From the NCBI GenBank assembly GCA_035378985.1, contig DAOSUR010000005.1, positions 100,065-164,064 on the forward strand: DNA of 64,000 nucleotides, read 5' to 3'. Positions within the stretch are counted from its first letter, which is position 1, and the number at the start of each line of letters is the position of its first letter. Below the pieces are notes generated by a model. It worked only from the letters and a program-made list of their open reading frames with translations, searched no databases and was not told the DNA's origin. Positions 1 through 8,507 of this stretch are shown here, one piece after another. Made by a program: the position numbers and the translations under genes. The stretch comes from Anaerohalosphaeraceae bacterium. Its GTDB lineage: Bacteria; Planctomycetota; Phycisphaerae; Sedimentisphaerales; Anaerohalosphaeraceae.

Positions 1-1011
1 AGTCGAACCGCCAACCAGCAGAACCTCCTGAATATCCTCCGGACGCAGCTTGGCATCCTCCAGCGCCCGATAGCACGGGGCTTTGAGCCGCTCAAACACA
101 TGGTCGCAAAGGGCCTCAAACTTGCTCCGTGTAATTGTAATATTTAGGTGCTTCGGCCCGTTCTGGTCGGCCGTAATAAACGGCAGATTGACCGTAGTCT
201 CCACCTGCGTGCTCAGCTCGCACTTGGCCTTTTCGGCGGCCTCTTTGAGCCGCTGATGAGCCATCGGGTCCTGACGCAGGTCGATCCCTTCCGTCCTGCG
301 GAACTCTTCGGCCAGATAATTAATCAGAACTTCATCGAGGTCATCGCCTCCCAGATGCGTATCGCCGTTGGTGCTGAGAACTTCGAAAACATTATCTCCG
401 ATGTCGAGAATCGAGATATCAAACGTCCCGCCGCCGAAGTCAAAAACGGCTACTTTTTCATTTTTCTTCTTTTCCAACCCGTAGGCCAAAGCCGCCGCAG
501 TCGGCTCATTGATAATGCGCTCGACCTTCAGACCGGCAATGGTGCCGGCATCTTTTGTGGCCTGCCGCTGGGAATCGTTAAAATAGGCAGGCACAGTAAT
601 GACGGCCTGGGTAACCTTTTCGCCCAGATAATCTTCCGCCGTTTTCTTGAGGTCCTGAAGAATCATTGCGGAGATTTCCGGTGGGGTATATTCTTTATCT
701 CGAACCCTGACTTTCACCAGTTCATCCGGACCGCCGACGATAGTATAAGGCACCATTTTTTCTTCCTCGCTGACCTCACGGTGCCGTCGGCCCATGAACC
801 GCTTAATAGAGTAAATGGTGTTTTTCGGGTTCGTAACCTGCTGATGGCGGGCCGCCTGGCCGACCAGACGTTCTCCTTTTTCGGTGAAACCAACCACCGA
901 AGGGGTCAGTCGGCTGCCGTTTGCATTAATCAGCACCTTCGGTGTGCTTCCTTCCATTACCGCCACCACAGAGTTGGTTGTCCCCAAATCGATGCCGATA
1001 ATTTTTGCCAT
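1..1011 (-). CDS. dnaK: Chaperone DnaK (Hsp70), N-terminal 337 residues; C-terminus lies off the window
   Basis: ATP-dependent cytosolic chaperone that works with DnaJ and GrpE on unfolded polypeptides. The reverse strand from ATG 1011 reads MAKIIGIDLGTTNSVVAVME, followed by the phosphate-1, adenosine and connecting signatures of the Hsp70 nucleotide-binding domain: VITVPAYFNDSQRQ, NEPTAAALAYG, VFDFGGGTFD and, at the window edge, EVLLVGGST. The frame is open to base 1, so the substrate-binding half is outside the window. The start is fixed by a GAGGAG ribosome-binding site a few bases upstream. A sequence matching the sigma-54 consensus lies about 50 bp upstream of the start. The gene is divergent from the metallo-hydrolase at 1255. 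Identification is secure. Confidence 0.97.
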   Translation of the reverse strand, partial: MAKIIGIDLGTTNSVVAVMEGSTPKVLINANGSRLTPSVVGFTEKGERLVGQAARHQQVTNPKNTIYSIKRFMGRRHREVSEEEKMVPYTIVGGPDELVKVRVRDKEYTPPEISAMILQDLKKTAEDYLGEKVTQAVITVPAYFNDSQRQATKDAGTIAGLKVERIINEPTAAALAYGLEKKKNEKVAVFDFGGGTFDISILDIGDNVFEVLSTNGDTHLGGDDLDEVLINYLAEEFRRTEGIDLRQDPMAHQRLKEAAEKAKCELSTQVETTVNLPFITADQNGPKHLNITITRSKFEALCDHVFERLKAPCYRALEDAKLRPEDIQEVLLVGGST

Positions 1012-1059
1012 ATTTCGATCTCCTCTTTTTTGTTGTCAAAATCGCTTGAACTCGGGATG

Positions 1060-1075
1060 TGCAAAGGTTGTGCCA
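1060..1075 (-). promoter_or_regulatory. Candidate sigma-54 (RpoN) promoter of dnaK
   Basis: Reverse-strand reading TGGCACAACCTTTGCA matches the sigma-54 consensus TGGCAC-R-N4-TTGCW at every specified base, with the required GG-N10-GC spacing. The predicted start of transcription is near 1050, giving a leader of about 40 nt before the dnaK start. No CIRCE element or sigma-32-like promoter was seen. An inverted repeat at 1143-1166 could be the activator site. Confidence 0.6.
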
Positions 1076-1142
1076 GGCCCCGCAAGAAATCATATCTGCT
1101 TTAGTGATAATATTTTATGGTCACCCTGCAATCGTCATCTTA

Positions 1143-1166
1143 TGTCAATTTGGCAGAACGCTGACA
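1143..1166. repeat. Inverted repeat TGTCA-N14-TGACA upstream of the sigma-54 promoter
   Basis: TGTCA (1143-1147) and TGACA (1162-1166) form a short dyad about 70-90 bp upstream of the -24 box of the dnaK promoter. This is the position where an enhancer-binding activator would be expected. Five-base half-sites are weak evidence on their own, so this is a suggestion from position. Confidence 0.25.
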
Positions 1167-1254
1167 GAAATAACTTGATTTCCGAGCCAAAAATGACTTA
1201 CCATCCTGTTTTCCTGAAAAGACAATCCATTTTTCTGTTCAGGAGGGAATAACA

Positions 1255-2028
1255 ATGAAAAGGGAAATCATCTTTCTTCTTGTCTCCTGCTTGCTAATGT
1301 TCTTTTTCGCTTTCGTCCGGGCGGCGGATGAGCCGAAAGACTCACAAAAGCAGGAAAAGGCATTCGAAACCGATGTCTTTCAGACTGATTTGGGGGATTT
1401 GGTCATTACCTTTATCGGGCACGGCACGCTGATGATGACCTGCGGCGGCAAGGTCATTCACATCGACCCCTGGACGCAGCTGGCCGACTACACAAAACTG
1501 CCCAAGGCGGACCTGATTCTGATTACGCACGAACACCGAGACCATCTGGACCCTAAGGCGGTCGAGCTGCTTCGAAAAGACGGCACCATCGTGGTCATTC
1601 CCGAAAAATGCAGGGAGGCCGTCCCGAACGGTTTGGTGATGAAAAACGGGGACAGGAAAAAACTGCTGGACATGGACATCGAAGCCGTACCCGCCTACAA
1701 CCTGATTCATAAACGGCCGGACGGTCAGCCCTTCCATCCGAAAGGACAGGGCAGCGGCTATGTCATCACGTTCGGCAAGACACGGGTCTATATCGCCGGC
1801 GATACGGAAAACATCCCGGAAATGCAAAACCTCAAAGATATTGCCGTCGCCTTCCTGCCGATGAATCTGCCCTTTACGATGACGCCCCAGATGACCGCGG
1901 ATGCGGCCCGGATGTTCCGCCCCAAAGTGCTTTATCCCTATCACTACGGGCAGACCGACCCGAATGAGCTGGTCCGGCTGCTGGCCGAGGACAAGGACAT
2001 CGAGGTCCGAATTCGCCGGCTGCCCTGA
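1255..2028 (+). CDS. Exported MBL-fold metal-dependent hydrolase
   Basis: A 257-residue metallo-beta-lactamase-fold protein. Residues 1-23 form a signal peptide (hydrophobic LLVSCLLMFFFAFV, cleavage likely after VRA), so it acts outside the cytoplasm. The metal-binding motif THEHRDHLD is at residues 91-99. Further fold motifs are FIGHGTLMM, HIDPW, YIAGDTENIPEM and PKVLYPYHYGQTDP, the pattern of the UPF0173 / UlaG-like branch. The substrate cannot be told from sequence. Start ATG 1255 follows AGGAGGG at 1241-1247. It stands alone between divergent dnaK and convergent mscL. Confidence 0.85.
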   Translation: MKREIIFLLVSCLLMFFFAFVRAADEPKDSQKQEKAFETDVFQTDLGDLVITFIGHGTLMMTCGGKVIHIDPWTQLADYTKLPKADLILITHEHRDHLDPKAVELLRKDGTIVVIPEKCREAVPNGLVMKNGDRKKLLDMDIEAVPAYNLIHKRPDGQPFHPKGQGSGYVITFGKTRVYIAGDTENIPEMQNLKDIAVAFLPMNLPFTMTPQMTADAARMFRPKVLYPYHYGQTDPNELVRLLAEDKDIEVRIRRLP

Positions 2029-2054
2029 AGCCCAGTCCCCGACGGGGAACGCCG

Positions 2055-2471
2055 CTACTTGGATTTCAGAATGTCGCGGATTTCTTCAAGCAGAAGCTCC
2101 TGCCTGCTCGCAGCCGGAGTCGGTGCAGCCGCCTCTTCTTTCTTTTTGGCCAGATTGATAATTTTAATCAAGGCAAAGATTGCAGCGGCTACAATGATGA
2201 AATTAATCACCGTGTTGATGAACATCCCGTAGTTGATTTTGACGGCCTGCGAAACCACCTGCCCGGTCTCGGAAACTACGGCATCCCGCAGCGTAATCGA
2301 AAACTCCGAGAAATCCATCTGGCCCAGCAGCATTCCCAGCGGCGGCATCAGAACATCATTGACCAGCGAGTTGACAATCTTGCCGAAGGCGGCCCCGATG
2401 ATGATGCCGACGGCCATGTCAATCACATTGCCCCGCATCGCAAACGCCTTGAATTCCTTCCACAGACTCAT
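2055..2471 (-). CDS. mscL: Large-conductance mechanosensitive channel MscL
   Basis: Pentameric inner-membrane safety valve that opens under hypo-osmotic stress. The 138 residues begin MSLWKEFKAFAMRGNVIDMA, the family N-terminus. TM1 has VGIIIGAAFGKIVNSLV, TM2 has YGMFINTVINFIIVAAAIFALI, and a cytoplasmic helix follows (LLLEEIRDILK). Length is normal. The start is ATG 2471, with AGGAAAGGAG 7 bases upstream; an in-frame start 45 bases further upstream would add a non-conserved N-terminal tail. The gene converges on the metallo-hydrolase. Confidence 0.96.
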   Translation of the reverse strand: MSLWKEFKAFAMRGNVIDMAVGIIIGAAFGKIVNSLVNDVLMPPLGMLLGQMDFSEFSITLRDAVVSETGQVVSQAVKINYGMFINTVINFIIVAAAIFALIKIINLAKKKEEAAAPTPAASRQELLLEEIRDILKSK

Positions 2472-2629
2472 ACGGCACTCCTTTCCTGTAAAAAAACGGT
2501 TTCGAATTGCTTCCACCGTTTGCGTATTAAATCATATCCAAAGAAAGAAAAAAACAACTATTTACTTGAAAAATCCAAGACAGATTTCTCTTGCGGAAGA
2601 GAGTCCTCCTTGGCATCTTGGAACTAGCT

Positions 2630-4123
2630 ATGGACAGGGGAGAATGGGCTTATAGAGGAGCGGGAATTGCGGGCGGGCTGCTGCTGATGGCGGGCAATCT
2701 GTACGGGCCTCTGTGTCTTTTGCAATTATCGGCTCTGCCGGTTCTGCTGTTCTTGAGTCTGCGAACGTTCAACCCCAAAGGCGCCGCGCTGTGCGGGTTC
2801 TATATGGGTCTGTCCTTTTCGATTCCGCAGATGTTCGCCCTGCGAATGCCTTTGCTTGTTACCGTCGGTCTGCTGATTTGGTTCACCGGGATTCTGACCC
2901 TGCTTTGTCTGGGCTGTGCGTTCCTTGTTCGACAAGGCGTTCTTCTCGGTTCGCTGGCTGTCGGGGCCTTCTGGGCCCTGTTGGACTGGGCATCCTGCAC
3001 AGCCGTTCCCATCTGGGGACTGGCCCAATCCTTTGCGCGGAGCTGGACGGCCTATCCGATTCTAATCCAGTTTATTTCGTTAACCGGCATCTGCGGCGTT
3101 CCGCTGATGCTGGGCGCTCTGCAGGGACTGGCAAGCTGTCTTCTGGCCCGCCCCGCCTGCCGTAAACGGGCGGCTTCGGCCCTGGCTGCTATTCTGCTCG
3201 GCCTGGGCATCCTGAACACCGGACTTTTTCTGCAGAAACCGAGCGGGCACCTTCGCGCGGCTGCGGCGGGCTGGGTGTTTGATGACAGCTCTTCCGAAAT
3301 TGACCCGCACAGCACTGAAGGATTTGAAAAACTGTTTGCCGAACCGGCACGGCAGGCTGCCCGTCAAGGCGCCGTGCTTTTTACCACCGGCGAGCTGGGC
3401 TTTTGTATTGCAGACCACAACCGGCAGGAATGGATGGAGCGGTTCGGACGAATCGCCCGGGAATGCCGCCTCTGGCTGGCCGTCGGATACCTGAATATCT
3501 CCGAACACAAAAACCGCATGTTCTTTATGTCGCCCGAAGGGGAAATTGTCGAAGAATACACCAAAACCCATTTGACGCCGATGGAGCCGCGATGGGGCGG
3601 AAGCGGCGAACTCAAAACCGTTTGCATCGAAAACATTGCCGTCGGCGGATTGATTTGTCAGGACGACAATTTTCCCCGTCTGACGCGGCATTACGGGCGA
3701 TGGAAGACACCGATTGTGCTTTGTCCGACGGCTGATTGGCAGACCATCCGCTATCCGCATCTGCAGGCGGTGCGGGCACGAGCTATTGAAGGCCGATACG
3801 GAATCATCCGCGGCGCCGCCTGCGGCATCAGTGCCGCCATTGACCCGAAAGGAAGGATACTCGCCCAAATGGACCATTACAAAGAAGGGCCGGGGCTGCT
3901 CGTCGCCGATATGCCGATTGTTCAGACGATTCCCTTGTTCAGCCGCTTCGGCTTTGCGCCGCTCTTGACGGTCTGCGGGGTTATTCTGGCCGCCGCTGCC
4001 TGCCGCGGATTGAACCGCACCAATAAAAAAGGCGGTCAGGAGACCGCCTCAGAAAAAACACAACAGGAATCTCCGCTATTTTCCGGCGCCCCAGCCGCCC
4101 AGCAGACCGAACTTGCGGAATAA
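2630..4123 (+). CDS. lnt: Apolipoprotein N-acyltransferase-like membrane protein (CN-hydrolase domain)
   Basis: Probable Lnt, which transfers the third acyl chain to lipoproteins on the periplasmic side of the inner membrane. The N-terminal ~200 residues form several hydrophobic helices. The next ~250 form a nitrilase-like domain with a plausible Glu-Lys-Cys triad: E255 in TTGELGF, K312 in YTKTHL and C343 in GGLICQDDNFP. One further helix lies near the C-terminus, as in Lnt. The sequence around the Cys is unusual for enterobacterial Lnt, so a related acyltransferase or amidase is possible. ATG 2630 is chosen although its ribosome-binding site is weak; a TTG at 2591 is the alternative. The last ~48 bp overlap the convergent coiled-coil gene and also carry that gene's terminator. 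Confidence 0.72.
   Translation: MDRGEWAYRGAGIAGGLLLMAGNLYGPLCLLQLSALPVLLFLSLRTFNPKGAALCGFYMGLSFSIPQMFALRMPLLVTVGLLIWFTGILTLLCLGCAFLVRQGVLLGSLAVGAFWALLDWASCTAVPIWGLAQSFARSWTAYPILIQFISLTGICGVPLMLGALQGLASCLLARPACRKRAASALAAILLGLGILNTGLFLQKPSGHLRAAAAGWVFDDSSSEIDPHSTEGFEKLFAEPARQAARQGAVLFTTGELGFCIADHNRQEWMERFGRIARECRLWLAVGYLNISEHKNRMFFMSPEGEIVEEYTKTHLTPMEPRWGGSGELKTVCIENIAVGGLICQDDNFPRLTRHYGRWKTPIVLCPTADWQTIRYPHLQAVRARAIEGRYGIIRGAACGISAAIDPKGRILAQMDHYKEGPGLLVADMPIVQTIPLFSRFGFAPLLTVCGVILAAAACRGLNRTNKKGGQETASEKTQQESPLFSGAPAAQQTELAE
4025..4048 (-). terminator. Intrinsic terminator of the coiled-coil gene, embedded in the lnt coding end
   Basis: GGCGGTC-TCCT-GACCGCC (7-bp perfect stem, 4-base loop) followed by TTTTTT on the minus strand, 28 bases after the coiled-coil stop codon. 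It lies wholly inside the reading frame of the convergent lnt-like gene. Confidence 0.8.
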
Positions 4124-7100
4124 CGATTTGGTTTTTTCATCGGGTTCGGCGGCCTGCGGTTTGGCCGGAGGGGTTTGCGGCTCTTCCGACTCCGCCTGCG
4201 GCTTCTGGGTTGATTTTGCATGCGAAAGAGCCGCAGCCGGAATATGAATCGGAGCCGGCTTGGGACCCGCCTTTCGCTCCTGCTCTTCGAGGAATTGCCA
4301 GACTGCCGCGCGGGCCTGCTGCCGTTCGGCCGGCGGCTTGCTGATCCAGGACACTTCCGCCGAGGCATTGTCGTTCAGCGATAAAGGTATCGGTCCGGGC
4401 GCGGGCGTCTGCGGGGCGGGATTGACCGGCTTCTGCTCCCGCAGCAGACGAATCGTTTCGTGGGCCCGCCGCAGATTCTCCGTTTGTTCCATCAGCTGAT
4501 TGCGAAGAGCCGCAATCCGGGCCTCCGCTGATTCCGGCGAAGAGCCCGCCGGGTTCGTAATCAGACACGGCTCATCCGTCAGCGGCTGGTTGCGCGGTCC
4601 CTCTGTCGGCGGAACAGACGGCTTGGGGGCCGGTTCCGCGGGCTTGGGCGGTTCTGCCGGGCGAATCGAAGGCAGTTCCCAGATGCCTTCGGACTGCCGG
4701 CTGAGAATCTGCAGCTGCCGGGCAAACTCCACATGCTTGCTGAGCTGCTTCTGTGTGGCCTCCAGCTCAGCAGTCTGGCGGGCCAGCATCTGTTCCATCG
4801 ATTCAATGTATCGACGGGCCTTCTGCAGCTGGCTTTGCGTCTCGGCCAGCACCCCGACGGTTTCCTGCAGCTGCTCGACCTGCCGACGAAGAGACTGATT
4901 GTCTTCCTCGCAGCGGCTCAGCCGCGCCTGCAGGTCTGCCGCCTGCTCCTGACTGCGCTCCAGAGCCCGCCTGAGCTGATGATTTTCTTCGTGCCGCTGG
5001 ATACTGAGCCGCTCAAACTCCTGCGCCCGGCCGGTCATTTCCGTCAGCTGACCTTGCAGCTTTTCAATTTGTTCATCCCGCTGACGGCACTGCTTCTCGA
5101 ACTCCTGCTGACGCAGCTCCATCTCCTCGGCCAGCTGCTCATAAGCCGCGCGGGCCTGTTCAATCGTGCGGCTCTGGGCCTCAATCTGCCGAAGCAGATG
5201 TTCCTCCTGCTGCTGCATCTGGGCTGTCTGCTGGGTTTTCTGCTCCAGTTTGGCCTGCAAATCATCCAGCCGCTGCTGCAGCTGCTGTTCGGTCTCGGCG
5301 CTGCGTTCGAGCAGACGATTCTTTTCTTCCAGACGCACCTGCAGGTCTTCCAGAGTGCGCTGGAGCTGCCGGGCCGTCTGTTCAGCAGCCAGATACTGCG
5401 TCTCAAACTCCTCCAGCGAGGTCAGCTGCTTCCGCAGGGCCACCTTTTCCTCCAGCACCTGCTGCAGACAGGTTCGCAAATCGGCCGCCTCCGCCTCCAG
5501 TCGGGCTATCTGCTCTTCCGTTCGGCTTCGGCTCGATTCCTGAAGCTGGAGTTTCTGCTGAGCTTCCTGAAGGGCCTTTCGAAGGTCATCGGCCTCCTGC
5601 CGGCGCCGCTGCGATTCCTCCCGCAGGGAGGCCAGATAGGCACGGCTTTCTTCGAGCTGACGAGCCGCATCCTGCGACGAGTCGGCCTGCTGACGCAGCT
5701 TCTCCTGAAGCATCTGCTTTTCCTGTTCGAGCAGCTGGCGGGCCTGTTCGGCCTCGCGCAGCCGGGCCGTCAGCGTATTGCAAATCGTCCGCTGCTCGTG
5801 CAGGTCGGTTTCGAGAGCCGCCTTCTGCAGAGCCGACTGCTCTTGCCCGCTGTGAAGCATCTCCTCCAGCTGACGAATCCGCTGACGGGCTTGGTCGAGT
5901 TCCCGGCTCAGCCGCTCAGCCGCCTGGCCGCGCTCCTCAGCAAGCACCTGCTGGCTTTGCAGCGAAGCAATGGTCTTCTGGGCCTGGAGCAGTTCCTCGC
6001 GGGCGGCAGCCAGTTCTGCCGCTTGTTTGTGCTGACTGCTCGTGAGCAGCTCCTGCTGCTGCTGAATTGTCCGACGGGCCTGCTGAAGTTCCTCCTGCAC
6101 CGCCTCCAGACGCTGCTGAAGACCGGCCGCCTCCTGCTGCCGAGCCCGGAGCTCTTCGAGTTCCTGCTCGCTTCGGCCGCTTCGGGCCGCCAGTTCCTCC
6201 AGCTGCCGGTTTGCCTCCGCCAGCCGGGCCTGCATCGAGGCATATTCATTTCTCATTCGGCTGTGGGTTTCCTGCAGGTCATCCAGTTCCAGCGACAGCT
6301 GGTCCCGTTGCTCAGCCACCTTCTGGAAGAGCCGCTCCTGTTCAGCAATCTTCTGCTGAAGCCGTGCGGTCTGTTCATCGGTATTCTGATAATGATTCCG
6401 AAGGGCTTCCTCCAGCCGGCAAGCCGCCTGTCGGGACCGAGCCAATTCCTGCTCGAGCAGACTAATCCGCTCCTGCTGCTGTACCGTCTGGTTCCGCAGA
6501 GCCCGCATCTGTTCCGCCTGCTGTCGGGCCGCTTCCTCCTGCAGACGAACCACATCCATCTGACCGGTCAGTTCAGCCACGCGGGTCCGAAGAGCATGAT
6601 TTTCCTCTTCGAGCTGCCGGCAGGTCTGCTGCATCTGTTCCAATTGACCGGTCTGCTCCTGATGGCGGCCGAGCAGCTCATTCACCCGCATTTCCAAAGC
6701 CGCCAGGGCCGCCTGCTTTTCTTCGAGGGCTGCCTGTTTTTCCTTCAGCGCCTCTCCGAGTGCATCCTGACTGCGGCCGGCCTCCAATTGATGTATCCGG
6801 GCCGCCTCCTCCAGATGAAAGATGCGGGCCTGTGCCTCCTCCAGCTTCCGCTGGAGCGATTCAACCGTTTGACGGGCCTGAGCCGATTCGGTCTGATGGA
6901 TACGCAGCTGCTCCAATTCCTCTTCCTGACGGGCCTTGTCCGCCTGAAGCGCAGCGAACTCACGGGCCAGCTGCGCAATATAGGCGTCCTGAGAAGCACA
7001 CGTCTGGGAGAGGTTCTCTTTCTGCTGTTCCAGCCGAGCCAGTCTCTGACGGACCTGATGAAGCTGCTCTTCCAGCACCGCCGTTTGAGTGGAGGCACCG

Positions 7101-7195
7101 CCGGAATCTTCCGGTGCAGACAGGGTCGGCTCGCTCATCCATTCCATCGCCTGGCGGACTCGGCTTTTTCGGTTCAGTATTTCTTTCGTATCCAT
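4076..7195 (-). CDS. Very long Gln/Glu/Leu-rich coiled-coil protein of unknown function
   Basis: 1,039 residues beginning MDTKEILNRKSRVRQAMEWM. No signal peptide or membrane segment is seen. From about residue 50 to 830 it is almost continuous heptad-type helix rich in Q, E, L, R and A (for example repeated RQLEE, RLEE and QLQE blocks). A Pro-rich linker follows (PAEPPKPAEPAPKPSVPP), then a short helix and a Pro/Ala-rich tail ending KSLFRKFGLLGGWGAGK. No enzymatic motif is visible; a cytoplasmic scaffold, filament or cell-shape role is possible but unproven. ATG 7195 follows GAGGGCG. The frame is open further upstream, but the added residues look non-coding. Three TTATCGGAC repeats lie upstream. 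Confidence 0.75.
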   Translation of the reverse strand: MDTKEILNRKSRVRQAMEWMSEPTLSAPEDSGGASTQTAVLEEQLHQVRQRLARLEQQKENLSQTCASQDAYIAQLAREFAALQADKARQEEELEQLRIHQTESAQARQTVESLQRKLEEAQARIFHLEEAARIHQLEAGRSQDALGEALKEKQAALEEKQAALAALEMRVNELLGRHQEQTGQLEQMQQTCRQLEEENHALRTRVAELTGQMDVVRLQEEAARQQAEQMRALRNQTVQQQERISLLEQELARSRQAACRLEEALRNHYQNTDEQTARLQQKIAEQERLFQKVAEQRDQLSLELDDLQETHSRMRNEYASMQARLAEANRQLEELAARSGRSEQELEELRARQQEAAGLQQRLEAVQEELQQARRTIQQQQELLTSSQHKQAAELAAAREELLQAQKTIASLQSQQVLAEERGQAAERLSRELDQARQRIRQLEEMLHSGQEQSALQKAALETDLHEQRTICNTLTARLREAEQARQLLEQEKQMLQEKLRQQADSSQDAARQLEESRAYLASLREESQRRRQEADDLRKALQEAQQKLQLQESSRSRTEEQIARLEAEAADLRTCLQQVLEEKVALRKQLTSLEEFETQYLAAEQTARQLQRTLEDLQVRLEEKNRLLERSAETEQQLQQRLDDLQAKLEQKTQQTAQMQQQEEHLLRQIEAQSRTIEQARAAYEQLAEEMELRQQEFEKQCRQRDEQIEKLQGQLTEMTGRAQEFERLSIQRHEENHQLRRALERSQEQAADLQARLSRCEEDNQSLRRQVEQLQETVGVLAETQSQLQKARRYIESMEQMLARQTAELEATQKQLSKHVEFARQLQILSRQSEGIWELPSIRPAEPPKPAEPAPKPSVPPTEGPRNQPLTDEPCLITNPAGSSPESAEARIAALRNQLMEQTENLRRAHETIRLLREQKPVNPAPQTPAPGPIPLSLNDNASAEVSWISKPPAERQQARAAVWQFLEEQERKAGPKPAPIHIPAAALSHAKSTQKPQAESEEPQTPPAKPQAAEPDEKTKSLFRKFGLLGGWGAGK

Positions 7196-7230
7196 CCGAA
7201 CGCCCTCACACAAAATCCGTTTTGCCGCTC

Positions 7231-7366
7231 GTCCGATAACTCGTCCGGCGGGATTGTGCCTGCAATACGGCCACCTTGTTATCTTCGCCGTTTGGTGTGC
7301 GAAAACATTAATTCTGCGGGCAGTTTTTTTGCTGTGTCCGATAACTGCTGAAGATTCGTCCGATAA
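7231..7366 (-). repeat. Three direct copies of TTATCGGAC upstream of the coiled-coil gene
   Basis: Minus-strand TTATCGGAC occurs at 7231-7239, 7336-7344 and 7358-7366. The two distal copies are 22 bp apart (two helical turns) and the proximal one is 36 bp before the start codon. All share one orientation in the 196-bp non-coding gap between the coiled-coil and ThuA genes, as expected of binding sites for one regulator. The rest of the gap shows no gene. Confidence 0.4.
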
Positions 7367-7391
7367 GAATGCCGCCCGGCATAATGGCAGA

Positions 7392-8333
7392 TTATTTGGC
7401 GGGCATGAGCATACGGCTGCGCGTCTGTGTTTCGGTGAGGAAATCCTCCGGCACCTCTTTGAGTGTAACCGTTCCGGCGGCCGCCCATTCGGCCCCGCGC
7501 TGCAGCGTGACAATAAACCCGACGCACTGCATCGAGGCCGCATCGTGGCCGAGTGTGGTATGAAAGATGCGCCCTTTTCCGTAGGAAATGGTAAACAGAC
7601 ATAATTCATCGCGTCCGGTGCCGCGCTGAGCGGGGTCCTGTCGGCCGGTCGCCAGAACATGCAGATTCACCGCCGGGCCGCGCAGCTTGCTGTACAGCTC
7701 ATCACAGCAGTGAAGCCAACGCGTCGGCAAACCGACCGTAATCGGATGATTCGGGTCTCGGATTGTCACAACCCAGTCGGCCTTCTGACCGTGATAGCCC
7801 GCCGGACCGGGGGAAGTATCATAAACGAGTTTGCCGTCCTCCCACCAAACCATCGGGCCTGCTGTTTCATTGCGTCCGCCCCAGCCGCCCAGCCCGATCA
7901 TTTCGTTCCACTCGGGCCAGTCCGGAAAGGCATTGTCCGCCGCATGCACCACAACCAGCCCGCCGCCCTGCCGCATATAGCTGACAAATGCCTGTCTGGT
8001 TTTCTCCGCCCAGGCGTCGCCTTCATAATTCATCACCACGACTTCATAATCCGAAAACGGCGGACAAACATCCTCATTGGGTTGCCCTTTCGGCGGGAAG
8101 GTAAACACATCGACGGCAAATCGCCCGCTGGATTCGAGGATGGCCTTCAGAACAGGGGTCGTTTCCTGCCATTTGTGGCCCTCATAGACCATTTGGCCGT
8201 CCAAAAGAAGGGCTTTTATTTTGGGAAGGGTTTTTTCCTCATTCATTGGCTTATCCGGCTGTGCCCAAAGGGTGTGAAAAAAAGAAAAGAAAACCAGAAC
8301 CGCTGCCGCCGCCAAAATTTTGCGTCCGAGCAT
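7392..8333 (-). CDS. Exported ThuA-domain protein
   Basis: A 313-residue protein with a signal peptide (residues 1-25, LAAAAVLVFFSFFHTLWAQ) followed by a ThuA-like flavodoxin/amidotransferase-type fold. Visible blocks are KALLLDGQMVYEGHKW, YEVVVMNYEGDAW, FVSYMRQGGGLVVVHAADNAF, GLGGWGGR, HPITVGLP, ELYSKLRG and GKGRIFHTTLGHD. ThuA proteins are common in Planctomycetota, usually with sugar metabolism or secreted enzymes, and their reaction is mostly unknown. Start ATG 8333 has GGGAGG 6 bases upstream. It is the last GC-rich gene before the tRNA-Val island. Confidence 0.88.
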   Translation of the reverse strand: MLGRKILAAAAVLVFFSFFHTLWAQPDKPMNEEKTLPKIKALLLDGQMVYEGHKWQETTPVLKAILESSGRFAVDVFTFPPKGQPNEDVCPPFSDYEVVVMNYEGDAWAEKTRQAFVSYMRQGGGLVVVHAADNAFPDWPEWNEMIGLGGWGGRNETAGPMVWWEDGKLVYDTSPGPAGYHGQKADWVVTIRDPNHPITVGLPTRWLHCCDELYSKLRGPAVNLHVLATGRQDPAQRGTGRDELCLFTISYGKGRIFHTTLGHDAASMQCVGFIVTLQRGAEWAAAGTVTLKEVPEDFLTETQTRSRMLMPAK

Positions 8334-8463
8334 TGCTTGCCTCCCAAAATTGAAGGGTTTTGTCCGCTTTGGCCGTCATCACTTTCCAATTGTACTCAAC
8401 CCCCTTCGCAAAAAAAAGAAAAACCTCATTTCCGAAGCCGAAAATGAGGTTTTTGCGCCAAAA

Positions 8464-8507
8464 TGGGCGGTACAGGACTTGAACCTGTGGCCTCCAGCGT
8501 GTCGAGC
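8464..8507 (-). repeat. Left att-like repeat: 44-bp copy of the tRNA-Val(GAC) 3' part
   Basis: Bases 8464-8507 are identical to 14247-14290, the 3' part of the intact tRNA-Val gene from the discriminator base into the anticodon stem. Identity stops at both edges. The copy lacks the D arm and 5' acceptor strand, so it is not a functional tRNA. This is the displaced 3' end expected after site-specific integration into the tRNA. Confidence 0.85.

Noticed and set aside
148..1104. 318-residue plus-strand open frame
   Set aside because: Antisense shadow of dnaK, which is open to the window edge on the minus strand.
4500..7100. Tandem DNA repeats in the coiled-coil gene
   Set aside because: The repetition is of codon usage and heptads (CAG, GAG, CTG-rich), not of a fixed DNA unit.
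4733..7351. 872-residue plus-strand open frame
   Set aside because: Antisense shadow of the Gln/Leu-rich coiled-coil gene; the reverse complement of Gln and Glu codons gives long Leu-rich open frames.
8464..8507. A second tRNA-Val gene
   Set aside because: Only the 3' part is present; the D arm, anticodon-stem 5' strand and 5' acceptor strand are missing, so it cannot fold.
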